From an uncultured Draconibacterium sp. (GTDB lineage Bacteria > Bacteroidota > Bacteroidia > Bacteroidales > Prolixibacteraceae): a stretch of DNA of 64,000 nucleotides. Under the pieces are notes generated by a model. That model was not told the origin of the DNA. It made no database searches and saw nothing but the letters and a program-made list of their open reading frames with translations. This document shows, one piece after another, positions 17,706 to 26,815 of this stretch (positions are counted from its first letter, which is position 1; each line of letters begins with the position of its first letter). The translations under genes and the position numbers were made by a program. The stretch spans positions 5,924,501-5,988,500 of the forward strand of contig NZ_OY781365.1 of assembly GCF_963676815.1 (NCBI RefSeq), written 5' to 3'.

Positions 17706-19451
17706 TCAGTTTATTTTTACTATTGATCCTTTAATTTCAGTAACGCCCGGCGACGATACTTCGGCACCGGCATTGCCTGCGGCAGTAAAATTGGCATTTG
17801 CCGAAATCTCTACATTCGTTCCATCAATTTTCACGTCGCCTGTGGCACTTAGGTTTATATCTCCTTCACTTTCAATTGTAATTCCATTGTCGTCAAGCTT
17901 TAAAATATTCGAATTCTCGTCTTCCAACTGAATAATTCCTTCATCCTCATCCACTTTGATAATTTTCCCTCCTGGAGTTTCAAGAGTTACCGACTTTTTA
18001 TCATCGTCAAAAATGAATTTCATTCCACTGCGGGTAACAAACCCCTTTTCATGATTGTCATCCGAAGCCGTAATTGGGGCAGGTTTTGCACTGCTGTTCA
18101 GCATTCCGAGAATGATTGGATCGTTTGGATTTCCGTTTAAAAAACCAACAATTACTTCGTCGTCAATTTCGGGTCGGAAAAAAGAACCACGCTCTTTGCC
18201 TGCATCAAGTGTCGCAATTCGGGCCCACACACCTTGTTCCTGATTATTTACCAGTGGCATTCGCACCAAAATTCGGTCTTCGCCTTTTGGGTCGTCCTGA
18301 AGCTGTGTTACCTTGGCAATTTGCAGTCCGTTAACAGCAGCCAACAAACCTGAGGCCGGTAAAGGATTTATATCTATCGTTTCTGAAAACCACTTTGAAT
18401 TTATGCCAAACTGGGCATCGCAAGTCCAATCTCCATCGGCAATTTGATGACGAACTGCTGAAACATAAACTTTCCCGTTAAAACGATTGCCCACGCCGGC
18501 CAATTCAATAGTTGTATTGGGTTTCACACCGTGTACTCCCTGAAACTTTACTTTTCCCCGAATTTTTGAGAGCTGATTGAATAAGCTTTTAGCGTTAGCC
18601 CAATCCTGCAAACCAGCATCCGACATTGAACTACCATCTCTTAACTCTAATTTATCTGCACCAATTACCGATGCCAAATCTTCAGGAGAAATATTACCGT
18701 TTGAATTGATGTGTGGCGTATCTGATTCTATCTCAAGCAAATCCTGGTCGGCCGCATTCCATGCATAAGACGTCACATTTTCAAACTGGTTTCGTGCATC
18801 AATTTCTGCATCAAAATCAAAAATTGTTGCCCCATAAACCAGCGTCAGTTTTTCCGATTGACTGTAATCAGGACTAACCACTGAGATTTTTCCATCGTCA
18901 ACCACGCAAACTTTTCCGTTAGCCTGTGCACGCGTAACACAAAAATCCCAATCGCTAACGTTGTATTGCACCATTTCAGGATGCTCTACATTTGTTTCTT
19001 CAATTTCATTTTCCAGACTGTATGAAGCAATTACCTGTTCCAAAATCTCGCTGTCTTTACTTTCGTAGAAATATTTTGATTTTCTTCCTACAGTAAGTTT
19101 TACAGCCAAATCTTTGCATTCAACAATCAATACTGCACCACTCAAACGAATTTTTAAATTATGACGAATTACAATGCCTTTAAAAATGGTTTCGTTTTGC
19201 GAATGATATCCGGCTTTAATTTCAATTTCCTTACCCGGAATAAACAGATCTTCATTACTCAATTCAAAATCCTGCGATGCCGGATCGCCATCATGTAGTA
19301 TAATTTTTGCCCACGGAATGCGATTGATCTCTTTTTCAACTGCAATACTCAAAATCTGGTAAACCGATGATAATTCTTCTCCATCTACCAATATTTTGAA
19401 GCTAACCAGATCGGTTGACCGGGCTGTTGGTATGACTCTGTTTTCAGGCAT
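17706..19451 (-). CDS. VgrG-like spike protein (Afp8-like)
   Basis: A 581-aa protein of the VgrG/gp27-gp5-like spike family. The N-terminal gp27-like part carries IEIKAGYHSQNETIFKG. An OB-fold region follows around residues 365-450 (RILVRMPLVNNQEQGVWARI, then EVIVGFLNGNPNDPIILGML). The C-terminal 100 residues are a short-repeat beta-helix needle (INLSATGDVKIDGTNVEISA) that would be capped by the PAAR protein. No effector domain follows the needle. Its start overlaps the LysM hub gene by 8 bp. Confidence 0.93.
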   Translation of the reverse strand: MPENRVIPTARSTDLVSFKILVDGEELSSVYQILSIAVEKEINRIPWAKIILHDGDPASQDFELSNEDLFIPGKEIEIKAGYHSQNETIFKGIVIRHNLKIRLSGAVLIVECKDLAVKLTVGRKSKYFYESKDSEILEQVIASYSLENEIEETNVEHPEMVQYNVSDWDFCVTRAQANGKVCVVDDGKISVVSPDYSQSEKLTLVYGATIFDFDAEIDARNQFENVTSYAWNAADQDLLEIESDTPHINSNGNISPEDLASVIGADKLELRDGSSMSDAGLQDWANAKSLFNQLSKIRGKVKFQGVHGVKPNTTIELAGVGNRFNGKVYVSAVRHQIADGDWTCDAQFGINSKWFSETIDINPLPASGLLAAVNGLQIAKVTQLQDDPKGEDRILVRMPLVNNQEQGVWARIATLDAGKERGSFFRPEIDDEVIVGFLNGNPNDPIILGMLNSSAKPAPITASDDNHEKGFVTRSGMKFIFDDDKKSVTLETPGGKIIKVDEDEGIIQLEDENSNILKLDDNGITIESEGDINLSATGDVKIDGTNVEISANANFTAAGNAGAEVSSPGVTEIKGSIVKIN

Positions 19452-20169
19452 CAGCAGTTACTTGTTTAATCGGAGGAAAGAAAATTTTCTGTCCGGTTTT
19501 TAATTTTCGAAAATTGGTAATCTTATTTGCTTTGGCCACTTCAAGGTAGTATTTCGAATCGCCGTAAATACGCTGTGTCATCAATGGAAGCGTATCTCCT
19601 TCGTTAACAAATCGAACATGCGTTAAATCGGGCGAAGAGTTGTTTTCCAGAGCAACACGTAAGTTATCTTCGATTAAACCTTTAAATTTTGCAGTAGCAC
19701 TTGCACGCATTGGTGTGCCGTCGGCTTTAAACATTTTGTAAGCAATATCAAGCTCGGTTAAAACACCTTTAAACAAAAGTGTTCCCCACGAAATTACCAG
19801 GTAATTAGGTCGATGTTCATCGCCATTATAATCAAATACAACACGTTTAAATAGCTTAATATCATCATCAATTCCAACGCCTTCATCAACATTCAGTTTA
19901 TCATCCGATTCGCCCGGAGCTCCATAATTGATAAGCACTCCGCTGCGATCGAATATAAACTCCAGCTGAAGATCTTCGGGGGGCGTACGGTTATATCGTG
20001 GCGCCGAAGAACTGGTGCCCGCTCCCTGACGAGTGTTTTGCTCTACCTTGTACTTTAGGTTGTACTTTTCGGGATTGAGCAAAGTCCGGAATTCGCCATT
20101 GGCAACTTCCGTTCGGAAAGTCTCGTCGGAATATGCTTTTATTTGCAATTTTATTAACTCTCCCGGCAT
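19444..20169 (-). CDS. LysM-containing hub/tube-linking protein (Afp7-like)
   Basis: A 241-aa protein. The N-terminal 170 residues match the contractile-injection-system tube-adaptor family (TLLNPEKYNLKYKVEQ, LQLEFIFDRSGV, RPNYLVISWGTLLFKG). The C-terminal roughly 50 residues are a LysM-like motif (VNEGDTLPLMTQRIYGDS, then LKTGQKIFFPP). In known particles this protein connects the inner tube to the spike. It lies 1 bp after the DUF5908 gene and overlaps the spike gene by 8 bp. Confidence 0.9.
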   Translation of the reverse strand: MPGELIKLQIKAYSDETFRTEVANGEFRTLLNPEKYNLKYKVEQNTRQGAGTSSSAPRYNRTPPEDLQLEFIFDRSGVLINYGAPGESDDKLNVDEGVGIDDDIKLFKRVVFDYNGDEHRPNYLVISWGTLLFKGVLTELDIAYKMFKADGTPMRASATAKFKGLIEDNLRVALENNSSPDLTHVRFVNEGDTLPLMTQRIYGDSKYYLEVAKANKITNFRKLKTGQKIFFPPIKQVTADA

Positions 20170-20170
20170 G

Positions 20171-20332
20171 TTAACGCTCCTCCTTTTTCGATAAAATTTC
20201 CATTACCTGTTCAATACAGGCTTTAATTATTTCTTCCCGACTTTCGCCTGGTTCGCTATTTTGTTCCAAAGCCGAAGACCGATTCTCGTCAACTGCAATT
20301 TTTATGTGCAATTCTTTAATTTCGATAGGCAT
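20171..20332 (-). CDS. DUF5908 micro-protein (Afp6-like)
   Basis: A 53-aa ORF beginning MPIEIKELHIKIAVDE and ending in a Lys/Glu-rich tail after IIKACIEQVMEIL. The MPIEIKELHIK start is typical of the short DUF5908 family found in contractile injection loci between the tube and hub genes. It fits exactly between the tube gene (4-bp gap) and the hub gene (1-bp gap). The function of the family is not known to me; a minor assembly or chaperone role is likely. Confidence 0.85.
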   Translation of the reverse strand: MPIEIKELHIKIAVDENRSSALEQNSEPGESREEIIKACIEQVMEILSKKEER

Positions 20333-20336
20333 AAGA

Positions 20337-20768
20337 CTACATTACGTTAAAATAATTGTAGGTAAGTTCCAGTGTTTCAATAACCAGATTGTTTTGCTCG
20401 GCATTAAAATCGCTGATGCTCCACTTTACCGGATAAGCATGTACCACATTCCAGCTAATTAAAGGTTCATGCTCTTCGTTCAGTAGTTTTACAATCAGGT
20501 TTGTCGGCTTAAAGTCAAGATTTTCGACTGAGTTTCTGAACCATTTTATTAGTTCTGAATTAACCAGCAAGCCGCGTTTCAATACCAAATTCGGATACTT
20601 TGTACGAACCGGAACTTTGTGCTTAAAGCGATTTTCTCCCCCTTCGGCAATCTGCTCGGTTTCCACATCAACCGTGAGGCCGGAAACCGACTGAAACTGG
20701 AATTCGCCGGGATAACCGTCAAATTCAACTTTAAAATGAAAACCGAGTGGTGGGTAATAATCAGCCAT
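20337..20768 (-). CDS. eCIS inner tube protein 2 (Afp5-like, gp19 family)
   Basis: A 143-aa gp19-type tube protein with the standard start (PPLGFHFKVEFDGYPGEF), the SVSGLTVDVETEQIAEGG segment, and a late LNEEHEPLISWNVVHAYPVKW segment. It is shorter in conservation to the other tube protein than expected for a recent duplication, so it probably forms a specialised ring at the tube-baseplate junction, as Afp5 does. It lies 2 bp after the first tube gene. Confidence 0.9.
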   Translation of the reverse strand: MADYYPPLGFHFKVEFDGYPGEFQFQSVSGLTVDVETEQIAEGGENRFKHKVPVRTKYPNLVLKRGLLVNSELIKWFRNSVENLDFKPTNLIVKLLNEEHEPLISWNVVHAYPVKWSISDFNAEQNNLVIETLELTYNYFNVM

Positions 20769-20770
20769 TT

Positions 20771-21205
20771 TTATTCATTTTGAATGGATAATCCTTCGTG
20801 GGCCAGTTCCATTTTTTCAATAGCCACCTCGTTGCCATCGGCCTTTAAATCGGTCGACTGAATTTTAGTTGGCCAAGCATTTTTTATTTTCCAAACTACC
20901 ACGGGCGAATGCTCTTCGTTTAGCAGACTAATTGTGATATTCCGACGCTCGATGGTATTTAATTTCACCGTATTCCACCAATCAAAATATTCGTTATCGG
21001 TAGCAAAAGTTCCCCGCTTAAGCGTAATATTGCTGTACTTTTGCATTCCGGGCATTTTGGTTTTTACATATTCAGGACTTGCGCCGTGTCGATATTCAAC
21101 CACCTCGGTTTCAACATCTAAACCCGAAACCTCGGTGAATCCGATTTTGGTTCCGCCCCAATCAACCTGAAAATGAAACTTTACAATTGGATATTCTGTT
21201 GCCAT
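20771..21205 (-). CDS. eCIS main inner tube protein (Afp1-like, gp19 family)
   Basis: A 144-aa tube subunit with the family motifs VKFHFQVDWGGTKIGFTEV, VSGLDVETEVVEYRHG and LLNEEHSPVVVWKIKNAWP. It directly follows the sheath gene and is the likely subunit of the main Hcp-like tube that is pushed through the target membrane. Together with the second tube protein at 20337 it matches the two-tube arrangement of Afp/PVC loci. Confidence 0.93.
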   Translation of the reverse strand: MATEYPIVKFHFQVDWGGTKIGFTEVSGLDVETEVVEYRHGASPEYVKTKMPGMQKYSNITLKRGTFATDNEYFDWWNTVKLNTIERRNITISLLNEEHSPVVVWKIKNAWPTKIQSTDLKADGNEVAIEKMELAHEGLSIQNE

Positions 21206-21230
21206 GATTTCTTTCTTTTAATTTTAAAAA

Positions 21231-22655
21231 TTATGATTCCTGCATTTTATGAGAGAATTTCAGAATGATAAACTCAGCCGGCCTAACTGCTGCCATACCA
21301 ATCTCTACATTTAACTTACCTTCCAGAATGTCCTGGGCGGTCATTGTCTGGCCAAGTCCAACACGTACAAAGAATGCCTCTTCCGGTTTGGCTCCGGCCA
21401 ATGCACCCGCGCGCCACTGAAGAACGAGAAAGTTCTCGATCATTGCACGAACTTTTACCCATGTATTTGAATCGTTTGGCTCAAAAACAAACTGTGCAGT
21501 AGCTTTTTTTACCGATTCTTCAACCATATTAAAAAAGCGGCGAACAGGAATGTATTTCCATTCATTGTCGTTTCCGGCAAGTGTGCGGGCTCCCCACACC
21601 AAGGTACCTCGTCCGGCAAATGCGCGAATTACGTTTATCGATTTTCCGGAAGTGTCGATATTCAAACCGTCCTGCTCCTGGTTACTAACTTTTTTGTTCG
21701 GACTAATAATATTTGTAACACCAACATTTGCAGGGGCTTTCCACACACCACGAGTTCGATCAACGCGGGCGTAAATACCAGCCATTGCACCCGAAGGCGG
21801 CAAGGTTACCGTTTGTTTTGCCAATTCGGTTTTAATCCGGTTATACAGTTCTGTATTTGCAATAACACTCGAATCGTTAATAAACAATCCATCAAAAGCA
21901 CCTGCTGCAGTTGGTGCAGGAGGTGTAGTTTCGTTATGCGCAATGGTTACTTCTCCTTCATTGTAGGCATAGGGCAAGCTGGTTTTTAACCAGGGGTAAT
22001 ACGCTGCTCCGTATTTCAGAAAATCTGTTCCGAGACTTATTCCCGAACGTAAAGTACTGGCAAACGATGCTGCTTCATTAAACGTATCAATTATAGCAAA
22101 ACGGTCTTGCAGTTTTTCGCACTGCGTAAGCGCCTCTTCTGCCAAACCGTAAAAATTATTCGACGCCGCAATACTTGTTGCATCAGGAAAGACAATTAAT
22201 GTTGGCTCATCTTCTTTTGCCAGTTCGGCTAATCCGCCGTTAGCCCCCAAATCAGTTTTGCTAACCGTAGCATCGTAATCGCCAACAGAAATAATATAGC
22301 ACGGCCCTCCTCCATTTGCAAAATACATTTGCATAGAGTAGTACATTTTGTATGGCGATTTAGTGGCGGGCTCGGGTACCTCAACTTTACGGGTGAGTGC
22401 TCCCGAAGAATCGTACACATCATCGATATTTACAACAATGCTTTCTTCATTATCTGCTCCTCCAAAATATTGCTCATACTCGAGCAATGATGTTATTCTT
22501 TTGGGCGTATTCAGCAAATCATCGTCAACAATTTCTTTTGCTTTTTCAGTGTAGCCAATAAAGGCAGGAATGGCGGTCTCAACCTGAGCCACCGAAGGCG
22601 GTAGAACCGAAATCTCTTCGACGTAAACGCCTGGTGTTTTGTACGTTGTTGCCAT
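21231..22655 (-). CDS. eCIS sheath protein (Afp2/3/4-like)
   Basis: A 474-aa contractile sheath subunit. The N-terminus (TTYKTPGVYVEEISVLPPS, then AIPAFIGYTEKA) and the C-terminal block (ARTLAGNDNEWKYIPVRRFF, FVEPN-like FVFEPND, LNVEIGMAAVRPAEFIILKF) are hallmarks of phage-tail-like sheaths. Only one sheath gene is present, whereas Afp/PVC have three; single-sheath loci are known from other Bacteroidota systems. It lies 18 bp after the unknown 291-aa gene. Confidence 0.95.
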   Translation of the reverse strand: MATTYKTPGVYVEEISVLPPSVAQVETAIPAFIGYTEKAKEIVDDDLLNTPKRITSLLEYEQYFGGADNEESIVVNIDDVYDSSGALTRKVEVPEPATKSPYKMYYSMQMYFANGGGPCYIISVGDYDATVSKTDLGANGGLAELAKEDEPTLIVFPDATSIAASNNFYGLAEEALTQCEKLQDRFAIIDTFNEAASFASTLRSGISLGTDFLKYGAAYYPWLKTSLPYAYNEGEVTIAHNETTPPAPTAAGAFDGLFINDSSVIANTELYNRIKTELAKQTVTLPPSGAMAGIYARVDRTRGVWKAPANVGVTNIISPNKKVSNQEQDGLNIDTSGKSINVIRAFAGRGTLVWGARTLAGNDNEWKYIPVRRFFNMVEESVKKATAQFVFEPNDSNTWVKVRAMIENFLVLQWRAGALAGAKPEEAFFVRVGLGQTMTAQDILEGKLNVEIGMAAVRPAEFIILKFSHKMQES

Positions 22656-22673
22656 AAGTATTAAATTTTAATG

Positions 22674-23549
22674 TTACATGAATATTTCTGAATATATTTT
22701 TGTGAGAGTACTGTTTGCATTTATTTGCTGCACATCGGGATTTGGTAATTCCAACTCTCCAAGCTTAATTGATACAAATCCTTTTGTGGTAAGTGGCTGT
22801 TCTGTTTTGGTAATAAGTTGCCGTGGGTTTCCGTTTTCTTTTTTAACATCGTCGTTATTAGCCGTTTGCTGATCGGCATCAAAAAAGTAGCGCCAGGTTG
22901 TTTTTCGGTTCGCAAATACAATATTGAATTCGCGGTGCTCATTACGCAACGATCCGTCTGCTTTTGTAATATGATATGAACCATTTTCGCCCTTCATTCC
23001 AATCCGGATAATTCCAACCAGGTTTTCAAGTTCTTCTGTATTCATCAATCGCTTTTCATTGTTAATACTTCCGGCACTTAAGCGATACGAGTCGGTAATT
23101 GCCGTTGTGTTATTCGCCTTTTTTATAAGCGGAAAACCTGGGGCTTCTGTCGACAAACGATTATTTGAAAAGAAAAAAAATTGACCGGCATTTGACAATC
23201 CGACTTGTGTAAAGTGATTGAATGTGCTTTTTGTTGTTTTCAGCAAAAATGTGAGGGACAGAGAGTCGTTTAATGTTACCAAAGGCATGTTATTGTTGCT
23301 CTCTGATATTTGTGACCAGACCATAAAACCATGGTCGGTAATTTTACAAATCAATTTATAACCATTAAGTTTTAGGAGGGTCGTTGCTGATGGAACTATT
23401 GAAAAGAGTTCGGAAAGTGGATAACCGGCCAATTGTTTCTCCTTTTCAGCATCGGTCATGCTGAAATAATCATCATTACCCTTATTTAAAAAATATTTGT
23501 GTAGAATATTTACTTCGAACAAAGGTCTGTATTTTGTTGTAAAGCTCAT
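22674..23549 (-). CDS. Unknown eCIS-operon protein (291 aa)
   Basis: I do not recognise the family. The start (MSFTTKYRPLFEVNILHKYFLN) suggests a beta-rich N-terminal domain. There are no membrane segments or signal peptide. The middle has an FFFFSNNRLS stretch and the C-terminus an ISIKLGELELPNPD-like segment (VSIKLGELELPNPDVQQIN). Its ATG overlaps the stop of the Pvc16-like gene (ATGA, 4 bp) and it immediately precedes the sheath gene, so it is surely co-translated with the particle. A role at the distal end of the particle or in sheath assembly is inferred from position. Confidence 0.75.
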   Translation of the reverse strand: MSFTTKYRPLFEVNILHKYFLNKGNDDYFSMTDAEKEKQLAGYPLSELFSIVPSATTLLKLNGYKLICKITDHGFMVWSQISESNNNMPLVTLNDSLSLTFLLKTTKSTFNHFTQVGLSNAGQFFFFSNNRLSTEAPGFPLIKKANNTTAITDSYRLSAGSINNEKRLMNTEELENLVGIIRIGMKGENGSYHITKADGSLRNEHREFNIVFANRKTTWRYFFDADQQTANNDDVKKENGNPRQLITKTEQPLTTKGFVSIKLGELELPNPDVQQINANSTLTKIYSEIFM

Positions 23550-24142
23550 GAGTTTATATCCGTAAGAGTTCCGTTTATTTCGGTTATTAGTTCTGCGCTT
23601 GCTTGTTTTTTGCGGCGGTCAACCTGCAATAGTTGTACTTTGTAAATAACCGAAGGTAATTGTCGGCCACCGTGGGTTCCCCAAATGTGATTCCACACTT
23701 CAAAACCCGGAGTGTACAGTTCAACAATAAATTTAAAATCATCCAGTTCCTGCATGGATACATTAGAGCGGTTAAAAACAGTGTTTTGTGCTGTAAAAAC
23801 CTTTTTCCCCTGGAAGTACTCCACTGTTTTTGAAATGCTGATTAAAGAATTGGAATACAAATCGCAATTGGCGCTAACCATAAAAAAGAGGTTTACATTA
23901 ACTGCAGGATTATAATATTCGGCTTTGTTGTTAACTACTTTGCTTGCAGGTATATTTTTTAATGTTGATTCTTCCTGGATATTCAGTAACGAAAGCACCA
24001 CTTTATTTTCCAGATTATCGGCTTTGTCGTTTCCGGAATCGAGTAATGCCAGGTTCTCTAAAACTACTATTTTACCCAATCCGGCTTCTTCCAGATAACG
24101 ATCCAGTTGTTCTTTTAGGATTTGAAGAGCTTCATAAATCAT
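23546..24142 (-). CDS. eCIS cap/terminator protein (Pvc16/Afp16-like, DUF4255)
   Basis: First gene of the operon; 198 aa from the ATG at 24142. A longer in-frame extension to 24268 exists, but its sequence is not family-like, and MIYEALQILKEQLDRYLEEA is the typical DUF4255 start. The landmarks LENKVVLSLLNIQEE, YYNPAVNVNLFFMVSAN and WGTHGGRQLPSVIYKVQ agree with Pvc16-type N-terminal domains. Afp16 caps the tube and sheath and ends their growth. The stop overlaps the next start by 4 bp. Confidence 0.9.
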   Translation of the reverse strand: MIYEALQILKEQLDRYLEEAGLGKIVVLENLALLDSGNDKADNLENKVVLSLLNIQEESTLKNIPASKVVNNKAEYYNPAVNVNLFFMVSANCDLYSNSLISISKTVEYFQGKKVFTAQNTVFNRSNVSMQELDDFKFIVELYTPGFEVWNHIWGTHGGRQLPSVIYKVQLLQVDRRKKQASAELITEINGTLTDINS

Positions 24143-24420
24143 AATAACCTTTTTAGTTTTACCTACTATAAATACATAGCAAGTAGCGTCCTTACAAAAG
24201 GAAATCCTAATACTAAAAGGGCAATGGTTATTATCTTCTGTACTTGATGAAACTTTTAGGAGCCTCAATCATTTAATGGTGAATACAAGTTACGACAATA
24301 TGAGTTACAAGTCAATACTTAAACTAAATCTAAATAACAACAGTTCAATTACAAACTGTATATCAAACACTTAAACAACTCATATTTTTTTTAAGCTCAG
24401 AAATATGAAGAATTTAGGGC
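24143..24420. other. Upstream region of the eCIS operon
   Basis: A 278-bp AT-rich gap between the PBP4-type peptidase gene and the first eCIS gene. A possible but poor promoter on the minus strand has TTTTG at about 24195-24199 and a TATTTATA-like element about 20 bp on. No clear operator, terminator hairpin or short ORF was found. Confidence 0.3.
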
Positions 24421-25848
24421 TTAGTAGTTTTGTTTAAGCTTAATAAAAAGGTGCTCAATTTCTTTAATTAAAACACTGTGCGAACCACCAAAATGATTAA
24501 ACATGAAAGAAAATACCAACTTGTTTCCGTTGTTGGTAGTAAGATAGCCGGAATAACAACGAACACGCGTCATTGAACCGCTTTTTGCCTGCAAAGTTTT
24601 ACCAGGAAGTTGTTTGGTATCGAAACGTTTAAATGTACCTTCTCCAGCTACCGGCAATGATTCTACAAAAGCTTCATTTGTAGCCATTAATTTTAGAAAC
24701 TGAGTGAAAAATGCAGGAGAAACGGCATTAAAATGTGAAAGGCCACTACCGTCTTCAATAAAAATGTTCTCTATGTCCAGTCCCCTGTTCTTCCAGTATT
24801 CTTTCTCAAGTTCAATGGCATCGTTGCGGTTTCCTAGTCCGCTTTTCTCAACGGCAATTTGTTTCAAAAAATGTTCGGCAAACAGGTTTACACTTTCGTG
24901 GTTGAGTACTTCTGTAATTTCGGCTAAAGTTGGCGATTCCTGTGTATAAATCAAGGTAGTATTCTTACTCAGGTTTTTCTCAAATCTTGTTTCACCATCA
25001 ATAAAAACACCCTTTTCGCGTAGTTGCTGACGAAAAGACTCTGCTAAAACTTCGCCCGGTTCTGGAATTGATGCTTTAATTGTAAAAGCCCTGCGGTTGC
25101 GAGGAATAGTACCACGAATTATCCGGTGTTTATCAAACGGGCCACCAAAAACATAAGCATTATCGCTGTTATTATCAGCCGTAAGCACTTCATTTTCAAT
25201 TTCAAGTCCACCAATTTTCGGATAGGTTTGTATAACTTTGGTTTGGCGCCCCTCTTTTTTAGGCGACGAAAAAGTAATTCGAAACAGATTATCAAAAACG
25301 GTAAAAGCATCCGGACCGGCGCCGTAATAGTTTCCAATGTCTCCCCATATCCAACTTTCCGGTATTCGTTCCGAATCATATATCCCATCGTCAAGTATCA
25401 GTTCTCCGTTAACTTTTTTAATCCCTGATTCTTTAACTTGTTTGGCCCAGTTTTTCAGAAACTCAAAATAATGATCCTGAAAATATTCCGATCCCAATGC
25501 AGGATCTGCCCCGGCAGTTAGTATCAAGTCACCGTCTAAAACACCATATTTATCTATTTTTCCCGTGTACGATATTTGTGTTTTAAATCGGTAATCAGCA
25601 CCTAATATTTCCAAAGTCGTTCCTGATGTAATCAGCTTCATGGTAGAAGCCGGAATAAGAAGTTTATCGGAATTCAGGCTAAATATTGTTTTGCCTGATT
25701 CGAGTTCTATAACATTCATCCCAACCGAAGCATTTTTGTAATCATCCTGCTGAAGTAATTGCTCAACAGACGATTCAAAGTTGTTTTGTGCGATAATGTG
25801 CCCGCCAAAAAACAAAAGAAAAAGTAAAGAAAAATATAGTGCGCGCAT
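24421..25848 (-). CDS. dacB: D-alanyl-D-alanine carboxypeptidase/endopeptidase, PBP4 type (peptidase S13)
   Basis: A 475-aa periplasmic penicillin-binding protein from the ATG at 25848, which opens a clear signal peptide (MRALYFSLLFLLFFGG, cleavage near residue 20). A longer in-frame start at 25968 would overlap the divergent crcB gene and lacks a signal, so it was not used. The S-x-x-K nucleophile motif is STMK (Ser68-Lys71), the SxN motif is in SGLSHFN, and the third motif is KSG rather than KTG, as in many S13 enzymes. The role is peptidoglycan trimming and turnover. Confidence 0.9.
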   Translation of the reverse strand: MRALYFSLLFLLFFGGHIIAQNNFESSVEQLLQQDDYKNASVGMNVIELESGKTIFSLNSDKLLIPASTMKLITSGTTLEILGADYRFKTQISYTGKIDKYGVLDGDLILTAGADPALGSEYFQDHYFEFLKNWAKQVKESGIKKVNGELILDDGIYDSERIPESWIWGDIGNYYGAGPDAFTVFDNLFRITFSSPKKEGRQTKVIQTYPKIGGLEIENEVLTADNNSDNAYVFGGPFDKHRIIRGTIPRNRRAFTIKASIPEPGEVLAESFRQQLREKGVFIDGETRFEKNLSKNTTLIYTQESPTLAEITEVLNHESVNLFAEHFLKQIAVEKSGLGNRNDAIELEKEYWKNRGLDIENIFIEDGSGLSHFNAVSPAFFTQFLKLMATNEAFVESLPVAGEGTFKRFDTKQLPGKTLQAKSGSMTRVRCYSGYLTTNNGNKLVFSFMFNHFGGSHSVLIKEIEHLFIKLKQNY

Positions 25849-25955
25849 TTTTACTATTTTTGAAAGCCTAAAATTAACAGATTGTTTGAGTTGGCTGAGC
25901 AAATTGCAATTAATTTGTAGCTTCATCTTAATCATTCTAAAAAAGCAAGAATAAA

Positions 25956-26336
25956 ATGCTGCGAACAATATTAATAGTTGGCACCGGAGGTTTTATCGGA
26001 AGTGTTCTGCGCTACCTGGTACAAATTTTTGTTGAAAAAGGAATGAGCACCACTTTTCCGTGGGGAACATTTGTAGCCAACATGACCGGAAGTTTTATTA
26101 TTGGAGTAGTGTTCGCGCTGGCGCAAAAAGGCAACCTGCTTAACGCCGAATGGCGCATGTTTTTAGCTGTTGGTTTTTGCGGAGGATTTACCACTTTTTC
26201 TTCCTTTGCTTATAACAACCTCACCATGTTAAAAGAGCAAGCTTACGGACAGTTCATTATGAACGTGGGTGGTAGTTTATTTTTTGGGCTGCTGGCAGTT
26301 TACCTCGGGATGATACTGGTTAGAACCATCCTTTAA
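25956..26336 (+). CDS. crcB: Fluoride ion channel CrcB/FluC
   Basis: A 126-aa four-helix membrane protein of the FluC family, which exports fluoride. The GTGGFIGSVLRYLVQ start, the NMTGSFIIG helix and the GFCGGFTTFSSFA motif with the phenylalanine box are all intact. It is divergent from the PBP4 gene and is followed by a DUF190 gene, a frequent CrcB partner. I looked for a fluoride riboswitch in the short upstream gap and saw none. Confidence 0.94.
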   Translation: MLRTILIVGTGGFIGSVLRYLVQIFVEKGMSTTFPWGTFVANMTGSFIIGVVFALAQKGNLLNAEWRMFLAVGFCGGFTTFSSFAYNNLTMLKEQAYGQFIMNVGGSLFFGLLAVYLGMILVRTIL

Positions 26337-26446
26337 TTCCAGACAAACATCCAAAACCGTCAACCTACTTTCAAGCTATTATTTGAAACCAATTCCCCCA
26401 TTTTTCTGTAAAACCAGATAGTGTAAAACCTTAAATTAACTACGCT

Positions 26447-26815
26447 ATGAAGACAACAGAAAAAACCGGAATCCTTAAGATTTACATCGGAGAATCGGAT
26501 AAAATAAATGGCCGGGTACTTTTTGAAGAAATTGTATTTGAAGCGCGAAATGCAGGACTGGCCGGAGCCACAGTCTATAAAGGAGTAATGTCGTTTGGTG
26601 CAAGCCACAGCATACATACAATGAAAATCTTTGCTCTATCGAGCGACTTACCGGTAACCATTGAAATAATCGACAACATTGATAAGCTTGATAAGTTTGT
26701 AGAAAAGCTCAATAAAATAATGGATGAAAGCCAACGAGGCGGATTGGTAACTTTCCAGGAGTTAGATGTTGTTCGCTACGAGAAAGGACTAAAATACCGC
26801 GAAGAATACCATTAA
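26447..26815 (+). CDS. DUF190 family protein
   Basis: A 122-aa soluble protein of the DUF190 family, with LKIYIGESDKINGR, LFEEIVFEARNAGLAGATV and the conserved GASHSIHT segment. The fold resembles PII-like alpha/beta proteins. DUF190 genes commonly sit next to crcB, as here (110 bp downstream, same strand), which suggests a role in regulating or supporting the channel. The biochemical function is not established. Confidence 0.88.
   Translation: MKTTEKTGILKIYIGESDKINGRVLFEEIVFEARNAGLAGATVYKGVMSFGASHSIHTMKIFALSSDLPVTIEIIDNIDKLDKFVEKLNKIMDESQRGGLVTFQELDVVRYEKGLKYREEYH

Noticed and set aside
17706..19451. Toxin domain fused to the spike protein
   Set aside because: The C-terminus is only a short beta-helix needle; no extra domain follows it, and the PAAR protein is likewise unextended.
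24143..24268. Longer N-terminus for the Pvc16-like cap protein
   Set aside because: The added residues are not family-like, whereas the ATG at 24142 gives the normal DUF4255 start.
25849..25955. Fluoride riboswitch upstream of crcB
   Set aside because: The short divergent gap lacks the conserved fluoride-riboswitch core sequences.
25849..25968. Longer N-terminus for the PBP4-type peptidase starting at 25968
   Set aside because: The extension overlaps the divergent crcB start and would bury the clear signal peptide that begins at 25848.
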